From NCBI GenBank assembly GCA_037478935.1, contig JBBFLR010000003.1, forward strand, positions 62,001-126,000: DNA of 64,000 bases, written 5' to 3'. Positions within the stretch are counted from its first letter, which is position 1. Each line of letters begins with the position of its first letter. The notes beneath the pieces are model-generated. The model saw only the letters and a list, made by a program, of their open reading frames with translations. It made no database searches and had not been told where the DNA came from. Source of the stretch: Candidatus Methanosuratincola sp. (GTDB lineage Archaea; Thermoproteota; Methanomethylicia; Methanomethylicales; Methanomethylicaceae). A program made the translations under genes and the position numbers. Positions 43,038 to 52,053 of the stretch are shown piece after piece.

Positions 43038-44739
43038 GGGCGGCTCCGGCCTGTTGGACAGGCTCTCCAGTCCTATCGCCAACCACCTCTCTCTCCGCCT
43101 TTACCAGGGTGAATTGGGGATCTCTCCAGACTCTTACGGCAGGAAGATAGCTGCTACCGCCCTGTTCTCAACCGCCCTCTCCTCCGTGCCGGTCGCCCTC
43201 TTGGTACTGCAGCTGTGCAGCCCAAGGGCTGCGGCTCCTTGGTTGTTGTTTGCGACCGCGGCGGTCGCCCTCTCCTCATGGGTTTTAACCGCTTATCTCT
43301 TCGCCAGACCTGCCCTCTCGGCTCAAAGGAGGAAGAGTGCATGCGAGAGGGAGCTCCCCTTCCTTACTGCCTTCCTTGCCATTGCCTCCGCCTCAGGCAT
43401 CCCGATCCAGGTTGCGCTGGAGCGACTCAGGCATTCGGCATTCTTGAACGGGTTCAGGGGCGAGGCCCAGAGGATCGAAAAGGTCAGGCGACTGTATGCC
43501 CTCCATCCGTACGATGCCATGGTCTTCGAGGCAAGGAACCACCCTTCGGAACGCGTGAGGGATCTCTATTTCTCTGTGGTCGCCGCCCAGAGGCAGGGAG
43601 ATGCGGTCCCTTCTGTGCTCAGGGATGAACTGATGAAGGTCTTCTCGCACCTACAGGGGGCTGTGAAGACCCTTTCGGACAAGTTCTCCATGATCGCGTC
43701 TGCAGAGATGATAGCTTTCATACTTGTCCCGATGGGCGTCCTCACGCTTGGCACGGTATTCAGCTCGACGATCTCTCTGCCCGCACTTGTGGGTGCCTGC
43801 ATTGGGCTTCCAAGCATCACTGCTCTTCTCCTGAGTATTATGATCGACTCGTCACTCCCAAAGGAGCTCACGACTCCCGTCCCGCTGAAAGCTTTCTCAA
43901 TGGCCCTTACTGCCATTCCTGTCGGAGCAGCTTTCTCTGGGCTTCTGTGGTTGGCAGGGATCCCCGTGCCTCCTTACCTTGTCTTCGGGGCGATCCTGCT
44001 CTCCTCGCTTGCAGCGGCCTCGTTGTACTACCGCCCTATGCGTAGGGAAGTCAGCCAGATCCTTGCGGCACTCCCTGCCTTCACTAGGCTAGTGGCTGAG
44101 GAGGTCAAGAAGGGGAGTTCTCCAGGCATGTCCATAATACACTTCTCTGAGGCAAGGGCCTTCAACCGGCACTTTGACATGTTCCTGCACAGGATCTCGG
44201 CATTCCTGAAGATAGGGGTTCCAGTGTCGGAGGTCGCAGAGGCCGTGCACGCTCCCTGGGTAGTAAAAGCAGCATTCGAGCTGATAGACGAGTCGGAGAG
44301 GATGGGATCCGAGCCGAAGAGCCTTGATCACCTCTCTGAGCTCATCTCTAACCTTACCCTCTGCATGAAGGCGTTATCGTCCCAGACCCGTCTCTTTACA
44401 GCTGTGAGTTACATGAATACGCTCGTGCTGACTTTTACTACGGTGGTTGCTGTCGATGTGATTGGAAGGCTCTTCGCCGGGGCACTCGGCAGCGTGAGCA
44501 TAGGTCTGCCATTCGGGCTGTCATTCATGACGGGGTTCCAGTTCGAGCTTGCTGCAGGAGTTGCATACTTGGCAGTGATCTATGACTCATTCCTGCTGGG
44601 CGTACTCGGAGGCAAGCTCAGCAGAGGTGGGTCGGTTGCGGACGGATTGCTGCCCGCAGCAGCATGTGTAGCCCTCTCCATAGCCGGCTTCTTGGCGTTC
44701 AGGGAACTGGGTCTGATAAGGCTCATATTTGGGGTATGA
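43030..44739 (+). CDS. Type IV pilus membrane platform protein (TadC/T2SF family)
   Basis: Membrane protein of 569 residues, the platform for the ATPase encoded just upstream. It appears to hold two T2SF-like modules: helices near 40-95 with the ELPFLTAFLAIASASG cytosolic segment, helices near 220-280 and 285-335, a second cytosolic segment LAALPAFTRLVAEEV, and terminal helices near 455-565. This double arrangement is known in archaeal FlaJ/TadC proteins. ATG 43030 has GGTGAGGG eight bases upstream and overlaps the ATPase stop. Confidence 0.88.
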   Translation: MPEGGSGLLDRLSSPIANHLSLRLYQGELGISPDSYGRKIAATALFSTALSSVPVALLVLQLCSPRAAAPWLLFATAAVALSSWVLTAYLFARPALSAQRRKSACERELPFLTAFLAIASASGIPIQVALERLRHSAFLNGFRGEAQRIEKVRRLYALHPYDAMVFEARNHPSERVRDLYFSVVAAQRQGDAVPSVLRDELMKVFSHLQGAVKTLSDKFSMIASAEMIAFILVPMGVLTLGTVFSSTISLPALVGACIGLPSITALLLSIMIDSSLPKELTTPVPLKAFSMALTAIPVGAAFSGLLWLAGIPVPPYLVFGAILLSSLAAASLYYRPMRREVSQILAALPAFTRLVAEEVKKGSSPGMSIIHFSEARAFNRHFDMFLHRISAFLKIGVPVSEVAEAVHAPWVVKAAFELIDESERMGSEPKSLDHLSELISNLTLCMKALSSQTRLFTAVSYMNTLVLTFTTVVAVDVIGRLFAGALGSVSIGLPFGLSFMTGFQFELAAGVAYLAVIYDSFLLGVLGGKLSRGGSVADGLLPAAACVALSIAGFLAFRELGLIRLIFGV

Positions 44740-44765
44740 CCGCCCTGCCCTATGGTTCTATCTTG

Positions 44766-44796
44766 TCCTATCCTATCCCATCCTATCTTTATCCTA
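44766..44796. repeat. Degenerate pentanucleotide repeat TCCTA
   Basis: About six units of TCCTA/TCCCA stand in tandem shortly after the platform protein gene and before the convergent small membrane protein. It is a pyrimidine-rich simple repeat and may aid termination. Confidence 0.6.
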
Positions 44797-44872
44797 CCTG
44801 TGTCCCTCGTGGGTGGCTTGAGAGTGTGCTGTGACACTCTGCTGAGCTAGACCACAAATTGGTACGCATCGG

Positions 44873-45136
44873 TCAGAGTACAGAAAGGATCATGCTTACT
44901 ATCAATAGGGCCCAGCCCAAGAGTATTATTATCCCCAGGATCTTCTTCCCAGTACTAACCACCACTAGCAGGATGTACGCTGCGGTGAGCGAGATGAGGA
45001 GTGCTATGGTGCTCGCAAACCCTTCAGAGAGTTCCGGCCTCACCTGGAAAAGCGTCATGTTCAGTATGCTCTCAATAACCCACTTTAGCCCGTTGAATGC
45101 AAGTCCGATCAGGTTGATGATCCATCCGAAGTCCAT
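44873..45136 (-). CDS. Small membrane protein
   Basis: Product of 87 residues with an amphipathic N-terminal part (WIINLIGLAFNGLKWVIES) and two hydrophobic helices near 45-62 and 68-87. No family was recognised. ATG 45136 is taken because a TATA-like GGTTATATTGG at about 45163-45173 is centred 32 bases upstream; the open frame continues to ATG 45211, but that extension runs through the promoter. Confidence 0.6.
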   Translation of the reverse strand: MDFGWIINLIGLAFNGLKWVIESILNMTLFQVRPELSEGFASTIALLISLTAAYILLVVVSTGKKILGIIILLGWALLIVSMILSVL

Positions 45137-45241
45137 TTTGATCCAACCTATAAAAACACAGAGCCAATATAACCCTAACGGATGTGAGGCCTCTCGGCAT
45201 CTCGCCTCCATGGAATGGCATCGAACTCGGATTGCGTGCCC

Positions 45242-45754
45242 TCAAAAAGTGAGCTCCTTTCCCTTTTCCTTCCTGACCTTTTCTATCATCTCGTTAAACC
45301 ACGCAGGGAACCTGACCTCATCACCAATGTATTGTGGGACGTAGGGTTTAAGATCGAGCACAGGAGTACCGTCATACAGGTCGAGCCCTTCGACCTCGAG
45401 GACATTCCCGCTTCTACTGACAAGCCTAACCAAACTCAGTGCAATTGGGTTCGGTCTATGGGGCGACCTTGTGTTGAAAACACCGACCTCTGGTACCTCT
45501 CTAGGGTCATCGGCGTATTTTGCAAGCCACCTCGGTCTGACCTTGAGCACCTTCCTTTCGGCATCCTTCACCCTGTCCAAGAAGGCAATGACTATAAGGT
45601 GTGAGAATCCCTCAATGCCTCCGAGCCCCTCTGCGTACTCCTCGAAGATCTCGATCTTCCCTGGCACTCCGTCGAAGCTCTCGTTGACATCCGAGTCGGC
45701 GTATCCAGTCCTGACAATCCCAACCGGCTTAAGCAAAATTTCCTTGCCCTGCAT
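45242..45754 (-). CDS. trmO: tRNA N6-methyltransferase TrmO (TsaA/VirR family)
   Basis: Beta-barrel SAM-dependent methyltransferase of 170 residues that in bacteria methylates threonylcarbamoyl-A37 of tRNA-Thr. The family motifs PVGIVRT, FNTRSPHRPNPIALS and LDLYDGTPVLDLKPY are complete. Start ATG 45754. The substrate in archaea is assumed from the family. Confidence 0.9.
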   Translation of the reverse strand: MQGKEILLKPVGIVRTGYADSDVNESFDGVPGKIEIFEEYAEGLGGIEGFSHLIVIAFLDRVKDAERKVLKVRPRWLAKYADDPREVPEVGVFNTRSPHRPNPIALSLVRLVSRSGNVLEVEGLDLYDGTPVLDLKPYVPQYIGDEVRFPAWFNEMIEKVRKEKGKELTF

Positions 45755-45792
45755 TCGACCTCAACCCTCCCCTAACATGCCATGCACCGAGC

Positions 45793-46122
45793 TCACCTTT
45801 CCTCCCCTGAACCATAACCGATCCGACCCGATTCCGCCCTGCCTTTGTCACCTAATCTTTCTCGCAGAAACTCGAAAAACTCCTCCCCGACTTTCCCCTC
45901 ATATCTCTCACCTGAGACGAAGATCGCGGGAGTCGCCTCGACGCCCCTCTTCTGAGCTTCCCTGAAGCCCTCTTCTGTGTCTACGTCGTAATTGATTAGC
46001 CGGATGGTCTCCTGGTCAGAGTTCAGTTCCATTATTATGGAGGATATTATCTTCTCAGCAGCCAGGCAGCCTGCACAGTTCTCGGTCTTGAAGAGCACTA
46101 CCTCTATCGGCACCCTTGGCAT
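45793..46122 (-). CDS. Thioredoxin/glutaredoxin-like protein
   Basis: Small redox protein of 109 residues. The active-site pair is CAGC at residues 16-19 in FKTENCAGCLAAEK, and the cis-Pro loop is ATPAIFVSG. The C-terminal 20 residues are an extra charged tail. It is divergent from the ZPR1-like gene and both start about 34-35 bases from one shared TATA-like element. Confidence 0.85.
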   Translation of the reverse strand: MPRVPIEVVLFKTENCAGCLAAEKIISSIIMELNSDQETIRLINYDVDTEEGFREAQKRGVEATPAIFVSGERYEGKVGEEFFEFLRERLGDKGRAESGRIGYGSGEER

Positions 46123-46152
46123 TTCTGGTCACATTACTGGTCATGTGCAAAC

Positions 46153-46161
46153 GATATATAT
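46153..46161. promoter_or_regulatory. Symmetric TATA element shared by two divergent genes
   Basis: GATATATATC is a palindrome centred near 46157. ATG 46122 (minus) is 35 bases away and ATG 46191 (plus) is 34 bases away. No other TATA-like sequence is present in the 68-base gap, so it may serve both directions. Confidence 0.55.
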
Positions 46162-46190
46162 CTTGCTTTGATTAATGCGTCTGGGTCTCT

Positions 46191-46697
46191 ATGGAGAAAA
46201 AAGAGCATTTTTCATACAAGGCCATCTGCCCTGGCTGCGGCGAAGAGACTCTTGCAGTCGAGGAGCTCTACGACGAGATCCCGGGGCTGGGGATGGCCGT
46301 CCTTGTCTCGATGTTCTGCCAAAAGTGCGGTGTGAGGGCATACCACGAGATCCCGTTGGAGAACCGTGGTATTCGGAGGGTCGAGTTCCGTGTCTCCGGC
46401 GGTAAAGACCTCAATGCGAGGGTTATACGGTCACCTACCGGGAGGATAATGATACCTGAGCTGGGGCTCGAGCTCAGCCCCGGCTCAAGACCGGTTGGTT
46501 TCGTGACGAACATCGAGGGGGTCCTGCAGCGTTTCCTCGAGGTCGCCGAGCAGCTCGCAGGGATCGAGGATGGCCCAAAGAAGGTAGAGGCAGAAACGGC
46601 AGTTAAGAGGATAAGGGCGGCGATCTGTGGCTCGCTCCCGTTCACGATCATAATTGAGGATGATCTCGGGAATAGCGCAATAATCCCGCCTGAGTGA
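46191..46697 (+). CDS. ZPR1-related zinc-finger protein
   Basis: Protein of 168 residues with a Cys4 zinc finger (CPGCGEE, then FCQKCGVRAYH) followed by a ZPR1-type beta-sandwich, visible in RVIRSPTGRIMIPELGLELSPGS and FVTNIEGVLQRFLEV. Archaeal proteins of this type are single copies of the module duplicated in eukaryotic ZPR1, which acts with translation elongation factor 1A. Whether that role holds here is inference. It converges with the PLP enzyme gene. Confidence 0.9.
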   Translation: MEKKEHFSYKAICPGCGEETLAVEELYDEIPGLGMAVLVSMFCQKCGVRAYHEIPLENRGIRRVEFRVSGGKDLNARVIRSPTGRIMIPELGLELSPGSRPVGFVTNIEGVLQRFLEVAEQLAGIEDGPKKVEAETAVKRIRAAICGSLPFTIIIEDDLGNSAIIPPE

Positions 46698-47834
46698 TCA
46701 GGCGGTCGCAAGCGCCTCTTCGAGATCCGCAATTAGGTCTTCCGTATCTTCTAGCCCTACAGAGAGCCTTACGAGCCCATCGGTGATCCCGAGCTCTGCC
46801 CTTTCCTCTGGGCTTATGTTTTTGTGCGACGATGAGACAGGGATCGTCACTAATGTCTCAGCTCCTCCAAGGCTAGGTGCGGTCTTGATTAGCTTGAGCC
46901 TACCTAAGAAACTCATTGCACTCTCCAGCCCTTCGAGCTCAAAGGATAGTACCCCTCCGAACCCTTGCATTAGCTCTTTTGCCCTCTCGTGGTGGGGGCT
47001 CGATTTCAACCCAGGGTAGTGAACCCTCTTGACCTTCCGATGCTGCTCAAGGTACTCGGCAATCGCCTGTGCCTTCCTGTTCTGCTCCTCTACTCTGAGC
47101 TTAAGGGTCTTCAAGCCCCTTATAACCAGGTATGCCGCGAACGGGTCCAGGCTTCCCCCAAGGTTCCTCCTCCACTCCCAGGCATTCCTTATCCCTCCCT
47201 CCGGTCCGATCAGTACCCCTGCGACCGCGTCGTTGTGTCCGCCCAAGTACTTCGTTGCGCTGTGTATGACATATTCTGCCCCCGCTTCGATCGGCCTGAA
47301 GTTTATTGGTGTGGCGAACGTGTTGTCGATGACTAGCGTGGCCCCCCTCCGGCGGCACGCCTCAGCGATCCCCTTTACGTCAGGGACTTTTAGAGTCGGG
47401 TTTGTTATCGACTCCAAGAAGACGAGCTTAGTCCCGTCCCCGATCTCCCTTTCCAACTCCTCGTTCAGGACACACTTGACCCTGATGCCGAACTTCCCCA
47501 GCGACCTCATCAGGATGAGGCTCGCCCCATAGATCTCCTTCGAAGTCACGATCGTATCGCCCTGCTGGGTCAGGCTGAGCAGGAGTGTCGAGATCGCTGC
47601 CATGCCCGAAGAAAAAGCCAGGCAATCTTCTCCTACCTCGAGGGCCGCCATCTTCCTCTCCAGCAAGTTGACCGTGGGGTTGTCCTCTCTGCTGTACTTG
47701 AGGTCCCTTCCCCTGATCTGCTTTCCATTTGGGTGTTTGAAGATGGTGGTCTGGTAGATTGGCGCTATTATGTCATCTCCTTCTAAAAGCCCGTGGTGGA
47801 TCGCAGTAGTGCTCAACCCCCTTCTTCTTGCCAT
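46698..47834 (-). CDS. Cys/Met metabolism PLP enzyme (cystathionine gamma-synthase/lyase family)
   Basis: Fold-type I PLP enzyme of 378 residues. Landmarks are the YSREDNPTVNLLE active-site segment, FSSGMAAISTLLLSL, the Asp-containing TLVIDNTFATP, and the Schiff-base Lys in HSATKYLGGHND. The exact reaction (cystathionine synthase or lyase, methionine gamma-lyase or homoserine sulfhydrylase) cannot be told from these motifs. ATG 47834 has GAGGTG five bases upstream; ATG 47849 is possible. Promoter-like AAAATATAATATC lies near 47857-47869. Confidence 0.9.
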   Translation of the reverse strand: MARRRGLSTTAIHHGLLEGDDIIAPIYQTTIFKHPNGKQIRGRDLKYSREDNPTVNLLERKMAALEVGEDCLAFSSGMAAISTLLLSLTQQGDTIVTSKEIYGASLILMRSLGKFGIRVKCVLNEELEREIGDGTKLVFLESITNPTLKVPDVKGIAEACRRRGATLVIDNTFATPINFRPIEAGAEYVIHSATKYLGGHNDAVAGVLIGPEGGIRNAWEWRRNLGGSLDPFAAYLVIRGLKTLKLRVEEQNRKAQAIAEYLEQHRKVKRVHYPGLKSSPHHERAKELMQGFGGVLSFELEGLESAMSFLGRLKLIKTAPSLGGAETLVTIPVSSSHKNISPEERAELGITDGLVRLSVGLEDTEDLIADLEEALATA

Positions 47835-48023
47835 ATTCGCACCTCGCATAATACTAACGATATTATATTTTAATCTATCTATTTATTATCTGTAGTAATA
47901 GGAGTTGCATCCACTGTGATTCCTTGGCCCAGCACAGGCGACGTCCTGCCATTGCCAGCACTCTGTCTAATGCCGATGGCGTTAAAAGCCCATCCTACCA
48001 ATTACTTGGGGAGTGAAAAGCAA

Positions 48024-48488
48024 GTGATCACGCTCTATTTCGATGGTCTCTGCATGCCCAAAAACCCGGGTGGTGTGGCCACCTTTGGGTATGCTGTTTA
48101 CGTGAATGGAAAGAAGCTCAACGAAGGGCACGGCTTGGTCGGTGCCGGCATGCTCGGCGACGACGTCTCAAACAACGTTGCGGAGTACCATGCACTGATC
48201 AGGGGACTCGAGTACATCCTCTCTACTGGGTACAATGGTGAGGTCGAGATTAGGGGCGACAGCCAGTTGGTCATAAAGCAGCTTTGCGGCAACTATGCGG
48301 TCAGGGCACGTCGTTTAGTGGGGCTCTACACGAGGGCAAAAGACCTCTTGAAGCTATTCAGCAAAACCACTCTCCGATGGATCCCCCGGGAAGAGAATGC
48401 TGAGGCAGACCGGCTAAGTAGGATGGCTTTTGACGATTTCCTTAGGGAGCACCACGCTGATTACAAAAGGTACTACAATGTATCGTAA
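48024..48488 (+). CDS. rnhA: Ribonuclease HI
   Basis: RNase HI of 154 residues cleaving RNA in RNA-DNA hybrids. Catalytic acids appear in YFDGLCMP, NNVAEYHAL, GDSQLV and EENAEADRLS, in the usual order. GTG 48024 is chosen because GGGGAGTGA is seven bases upstream and the family begins at this strand; the frame is open to 47916 but the extra residues are not protein-like. The C-terminal tail is short as in other archaeal RNase HI proteins. Confidence 0.9.
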   Translation: MITLYFDGLCMPKNPGGVATFGYAVYVNGKKLNEGHGLVGAGMLGDDVSNNVAEYHALIRGLEYILSTGYNGEVEIRGDSQLVIKQLCGNYAVRARRLVGLYTRAKDLLKLFSKTTLRWIPREENAEADRLSRMAFDDFLREHHADYKRYYNVS

Positions 48489-48565
48489 ACTTCAGTGTAA
48501 ATTCCAAACCGATTCGAGCAGGCCAATTAATCCTCTAGAAAGGGTTATAACAAAAAAGGGCTTTT

Positions 48566-51031
48566 ATGATAATTGTGATGTTGATGCAGCACAAGGGATG
48601 CTTGGTTGCGATTTTGCTCCTCCTCTCTATCAGCAACATTGCCCCGCCTGTGGGCTCCGACCTTAACGGATCTTTTATCGAGTCGAGTATTGTTATTGCG
48701 AATGCCTCCGTTATTGTTTCTGGCGATAATGGTTATGCCGTGACTGCAACATCCCAGTTAGGGGACTTTTCGATAATTGATGGGCTTGCTGTAGGCACCT
48801 ACGACATAGAGGTATCCGCACCTGGATACATCAACGCATACCTCAGCGGTGTAAACATATACGCCGGTTACCTGAAGGATCTCGGCGTTATCAGCCTGCG
48901 CCCCTCAGCAAGAATCGAAGGAATGGTCGTGGGCCCGAATGACGAACCCATATCAAACATATCCTTGCACCTTGTGGACGAGGAGAGCGGCTCGGTAGTG
49001 GCAGTCAGCAGGTCCTCCGCCTCCGGCACATTTGCCTTCGATTCCAACGTGAGGACTGGCAACTATTCAATAACCGGATATATAGATCCGTACTTCCCTG
49101 AGTCGGGCTTTGGGTACATCACAGGATCAGTCAGTGGCATCGCTGCGACTGAGGGGGGTACAACATCAGGGATCCTCCTCCGCCTGAATGCATCGGGCAT
49201 AATTGCTGGAACGGTCAAGGATGAATACGGGTCGCCTGTGTCTGGAGTGACCTTGAGGGCTTTCAGCATCGACGGGCAGTCTAGGTTCGCTTTCGGAAAG
49301 ACTGATAGCCTTGGGCGGTTCAACATATCGACGAACCTTCCCAGCGGCAGGTACAACCTGACGATTTACGGTATAACCGGATTAATTTTTGATACAGTTT
49401 CGGACTCGGCGACTGTGAACTTGACTGCCGGATCGACGTCGACCGTTGACTTCGTCCTCAAGCGTTCAGGGATCATCTCGGGCAGGGTCGTATATTCGGA
49501 CAATTCTCCGGCAGAATCAATACTGGTTTATGCCTTCACCAGTGACAACAGGTACTTTGGCTACGCCTACTCCAATGCAGATGGGACCTACTCGATAAAC
49601 ACAGGACTCGGCACGGGGACCTATACTGTCATAGCTAACAATGAATTCTCAAAGTCCAAGACAGTATCCGTCAGATCCGGTGAGGAGACTAGGAACATCG
49701 ACTTCAAACTTTCAACCATTGAGGTTGAAAAAATAATCGTTACAGGAAGGGTCCTTGACTCCATGAACATGCCAGTATCTTCAGCTACGGTATTCTCCCC
49801 GTACGACTACACAACGAGCTCGGATGACGGAGGATACACAATCAAGATCGACCTGCCCGCCGGCCAGAATTCCACTACAGTGCAACTGACCGCATCGAAG
49901 AGGGGGTATTACGACGGCAAGATTAACGTGACCGTCGTTGCCGGTCAGGGGCCGGTCCAAGCAGATATAACCATGATTGAGATGCCGAAGGGGTCTGTCA
50001 CAGGAAAGGTTCTCTACGGACCTCAAAAGGAGAACGCGGCCCTTAACATCAGATCTGAATACTCAAACGTCATGGTAGGACAAGAATTCATTGTATCCGG
50101 TTCGTCCCAGCCTTCCAGAAACGGGACGGTGGTGTACTTTGTCTCCAAGAACGGAACGGGTTTTATAAACGCCGGGAACTCGTCCATGGCTGAAGGCAGG
50201 TTCGCATTCAGCTTCGTCGCAGACGCTCCTGGCACGATTCAGATAAGGGCGTACTGGTCAGGCGACAATCAATACAACCCTGTCGAGTCGAACACCTTAT
50301 CCATCGAGGCATCCCCCCCTTCCTCGAAGACACCCGTAGAGATAATGATGTCTGCCACGGCTGCAAACGTCCCCCCTGGATCAAAGATAAAATTGACTGG
50401 AACTGCCACCCCGCTCAAGGGGGAGGCGTTGCGGCTGTACGGGTCAGTGAACGACTCGGTCTCGGATGAGATCGCCAACCTTACCCTGATCGAAGGCGTC
50501 TTCTTCCACACGGTAGTGCTTAACGAGGGAGGAATATACTCATTTTATGCCGTATATCCGGGTGATGCCAGCCGCTTCGCCAACAAGTCAGGGGCCGTCA
50601 CTGTTACAGTGAACCCTGGGGTGAAGGTCACCCCCGTGGTTACACTCAACTCCTCCAAGACGACGATTACACTCTCGGAGAATGTGTCCTCCGTTCCAGT
50701 TACCATCTACGGCAGGATCTACCCGCCGGTTGCCGAGACCCAAGTCATAATCACAGTCGTCGACCCCGCAAACTCTAAAACTAACATGACCGTCAACACA
50801 AGCGATTCTGAGTTCATCCTTCAGCTGAACTTAAACAGGCGGGGAACCTGGTCTGTGGTAGCCGGCATACCCGAGGGTCAAATATATGCCTCCTCTAACT
50901 CTTCGCCCTTGGTGATCACCGCTGTATATGCTGGGGCTCCCGACAATACGATGTTTTATATCATCGGGGTTGGGATCGTCATCTTGGCACTCGCAGTAGT
51001 CCTGCTGATCGTATTCTCGAAGGGGAGATGA
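48566..51031 (+). CDS. Large surface protein with carboxypeptidase-regulatory-like and Ig-like repeats
   Basis: Protein of 821 residues. A signal peptide occupies about residues 8-30 and a C-terminal membrane helix (IIGVGIVILALAVVLLIVF region) with basic residues anchors it to the membrane. Between them are about five carboxypeptidase-D regulatory-like modules (patterns such as GIIAGTVKDEYGSPVSGVTL and SGIISGRVVYSDNSPAES) followed by two or three Ig-like modules. Many N-x-S/T sequons suggest glycosylation. It may be a surface or adhesion protein. The start is uncertain: ATG 48566, GTG 48575 and ATG 48578 are all near a TATA-like GTTATAAC at 48545. Confidence 0.82.
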   Translation: MIIVMLMQHKGCLVAILLLLSISNIAPPVGSDLNGSFIESSIVIANASVIVSGDNGYAVTATSQLGDFSIIDGLAVGTYDIEVSAPGYINAYLSGVNIYAGYLKDLGVISLRPSARIEGMVVGPNDEPISNISLHLVDEESGSVVAVSRSSASGTFAFDSNVRTGNYSITGYIDPYFPESGFGYITGSVSGIAATEGGTTSGILLRLNASGIIAGTVKDEYGSPVSGVTLRAFSIDGQSRFAFGKTDSLGRFNISTNLPSGRYNLTIYGITGLIFDTVSDSATVNLTAGSTSTVDFVLKRSGIISGRVVYSDNSPAESILVYAFTSDNRYFGYAYSNADGTYSINTGLGTGTYTVIANNEFSKSKTVSVRSGEETRNIDFKLSTIEVEKIIVTGRVLDSMNMPVSSATVFSPYDYTTSSDDGGYTIKIDLPAGQNSTTVQLTASKRGYYDGKINVTVVAGQGPVQADITMIEMPKGSVTGKVLYGPQKENAALNIRSEYSNVMVGQEFIVSGSSQPSRNGTVVYFVSKNGTGFINAGNSSMAEGRFAFSFVADAPGTIQIRAYWSGDNQYNPVESNTLSIEASPPSSKTPVEIMMSATAANVPPGSKIKLTGTATPLKGEALRLYGSVNDSVSDEIANLTLIEGVFFHTVVLNEGGIYSFYAVYPGDASRFANKSGAVTVTVNPGVKVTPVVTLNSSKTTITLSENVSSVPVTIYGRIYPPVAETQVIITVVDPANSKTNMTVNTSDSEFILQLNLNRRGTWSVVAGIPEGQIYASSNSSPLVITAVYAGAPDNTMFYIIGVGIVILALAVVLLIVFSKGR

Positions 51032-51098
51032 CCGTCCCCTTCCTACCCAATCTTTTTAAAGATCCACCATGATAGACTTTGAAATCGCAGGTGTTGAT

Positions 51099-52001
51099 AT
51101 GAAATTTGCCACATTTGAGCGAGATTCAAAGCTATTCTCTGGCGTGGTAGTCGGAGAGTACGCAGTCCGACTTGACTCGTTTGGAACGATCAGGAAGCTC
51201 GTAAGCGGAGGCTCTCTCTCACTACTCTCCTTCATAGAAATTGCAGATGCGACGCTACTCTCGGCTCTTGAGAGGGAGATCGATTCCCTTTCAGAAAGCG
51301 AACTGCTTAGGATGGCAGAAAGGGAGGAGGCGTTCGGGATTAATGAAGTAAGGCTAAGGGCACCGATCCCGCGGCCCCCTGCAGTATTCTGCCTCGGCTT
51401 CAACTTCAGGTCGCATGCGCCTGAGCTCAAGAGACCGGTTCCTGAAGTGCCGGTTGTCTTCATGAAACCTTCGAAATCTGTAGTGGGTCCTGAAGATGAG
51501 ATTGTACTGCCTAAAGACTCGGCGAGGGTCGACTACGAGGTTGAGCTCTGCGTTGTGATTGGGAAGGGCGGGCGATACATCCCTCGCTCTGAAGCCTATT
51601 CTAGGATATTCGGCTACACCGTGCTCAATGACATAACTGCAAGGGACATCCAGCAGAGAGACTTTTCGCTCGCGCGCCCATGGTTGAGGTCGAAGGGATT
51701 CGACACATTCGCTCCGATCGGGCCTTTCGTCGTCACCGGAGATGAGGTTGGGGATCCGATGTCACTCTCCCTCTCCCTGAGCGTTAACGGTGAGGTCAGG
51801 CAGAGCTCGAGGACGGGCGAGATGATATTCGACGTGCCCTCTGTGGTCGAGTACATCTCTTCTTTCACGACGCTGGAGCCCGGGGCTCTCATTGCGATGG
51901 GGACACCGGAGAAGATAGGGCAGCTCCACGACGGGGACCTGGTCGAGGCTACCGTCGAGAGGATAGGCACGCTTAGGAACAGGGCAGTGCTAGAGAAATG
52001 A
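51099..52001 (+). CDS. Fumarylacetoacetate hydrolase family protein
   Basis: FAH-fold enzyme of 300 residues that cleaves or hydrates 2-oxo acids such as acylpyruvates; substrate unknown. Motifs are FCLGFNFRSHA, the metal site VDYEVELCVVIGK, the TVLNDITARDIQ strand, the FDTFAPIGPF segment and GTPEKIG. ATG 51099 is chosen because GGTGTTGAT is just upstream and the N-terminus then matches the family; ATG 51069 is the first in-frame start. Promoter-like CTTTTTAAAG lies at 51048-51057. Confidence 0.9.
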   Translation: MKFATFERDSKLFSGVVVGEYAVRLDSFGTIRKLVSGGSLSLLSFIEIADATLLSALEREIDSLSESELLRMAEREEAFGINEVRLRAPIPRPPAVFCLGFNFRSHAPELKRPVPEVPVVFMKPSKSVVGPEDEIVLPKDSARVDYEVELCVVIGKGGRYIPRSEAYSRIFGYTVLNDITARDIQQRDFSLARPWLRSKGFDTFAPIGPFVVTGDEVGDPMSLSLSLSVNGEVRQSSRTGEMIFDVPSVVEYISSFTTLEPGALIAMGTPEKIGQLHDGDLVEATVERIGTLRNRAVLEK

Positions 52002-52008
52002 CCATTGA

Positions 52009-52018
52009 TTTTTATATA
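52009..52018 (+). promoter_or_regulatory. TATA box of geranylgeranyl reductase gene
   Basis: TTTTTATATA, about 36-45 bases before ATG 52054. Confidence 0.55.
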
Positions 52019-52053
52019 CAAGCAAGCTTATCATTTACGGGGGTTTAATTGGA

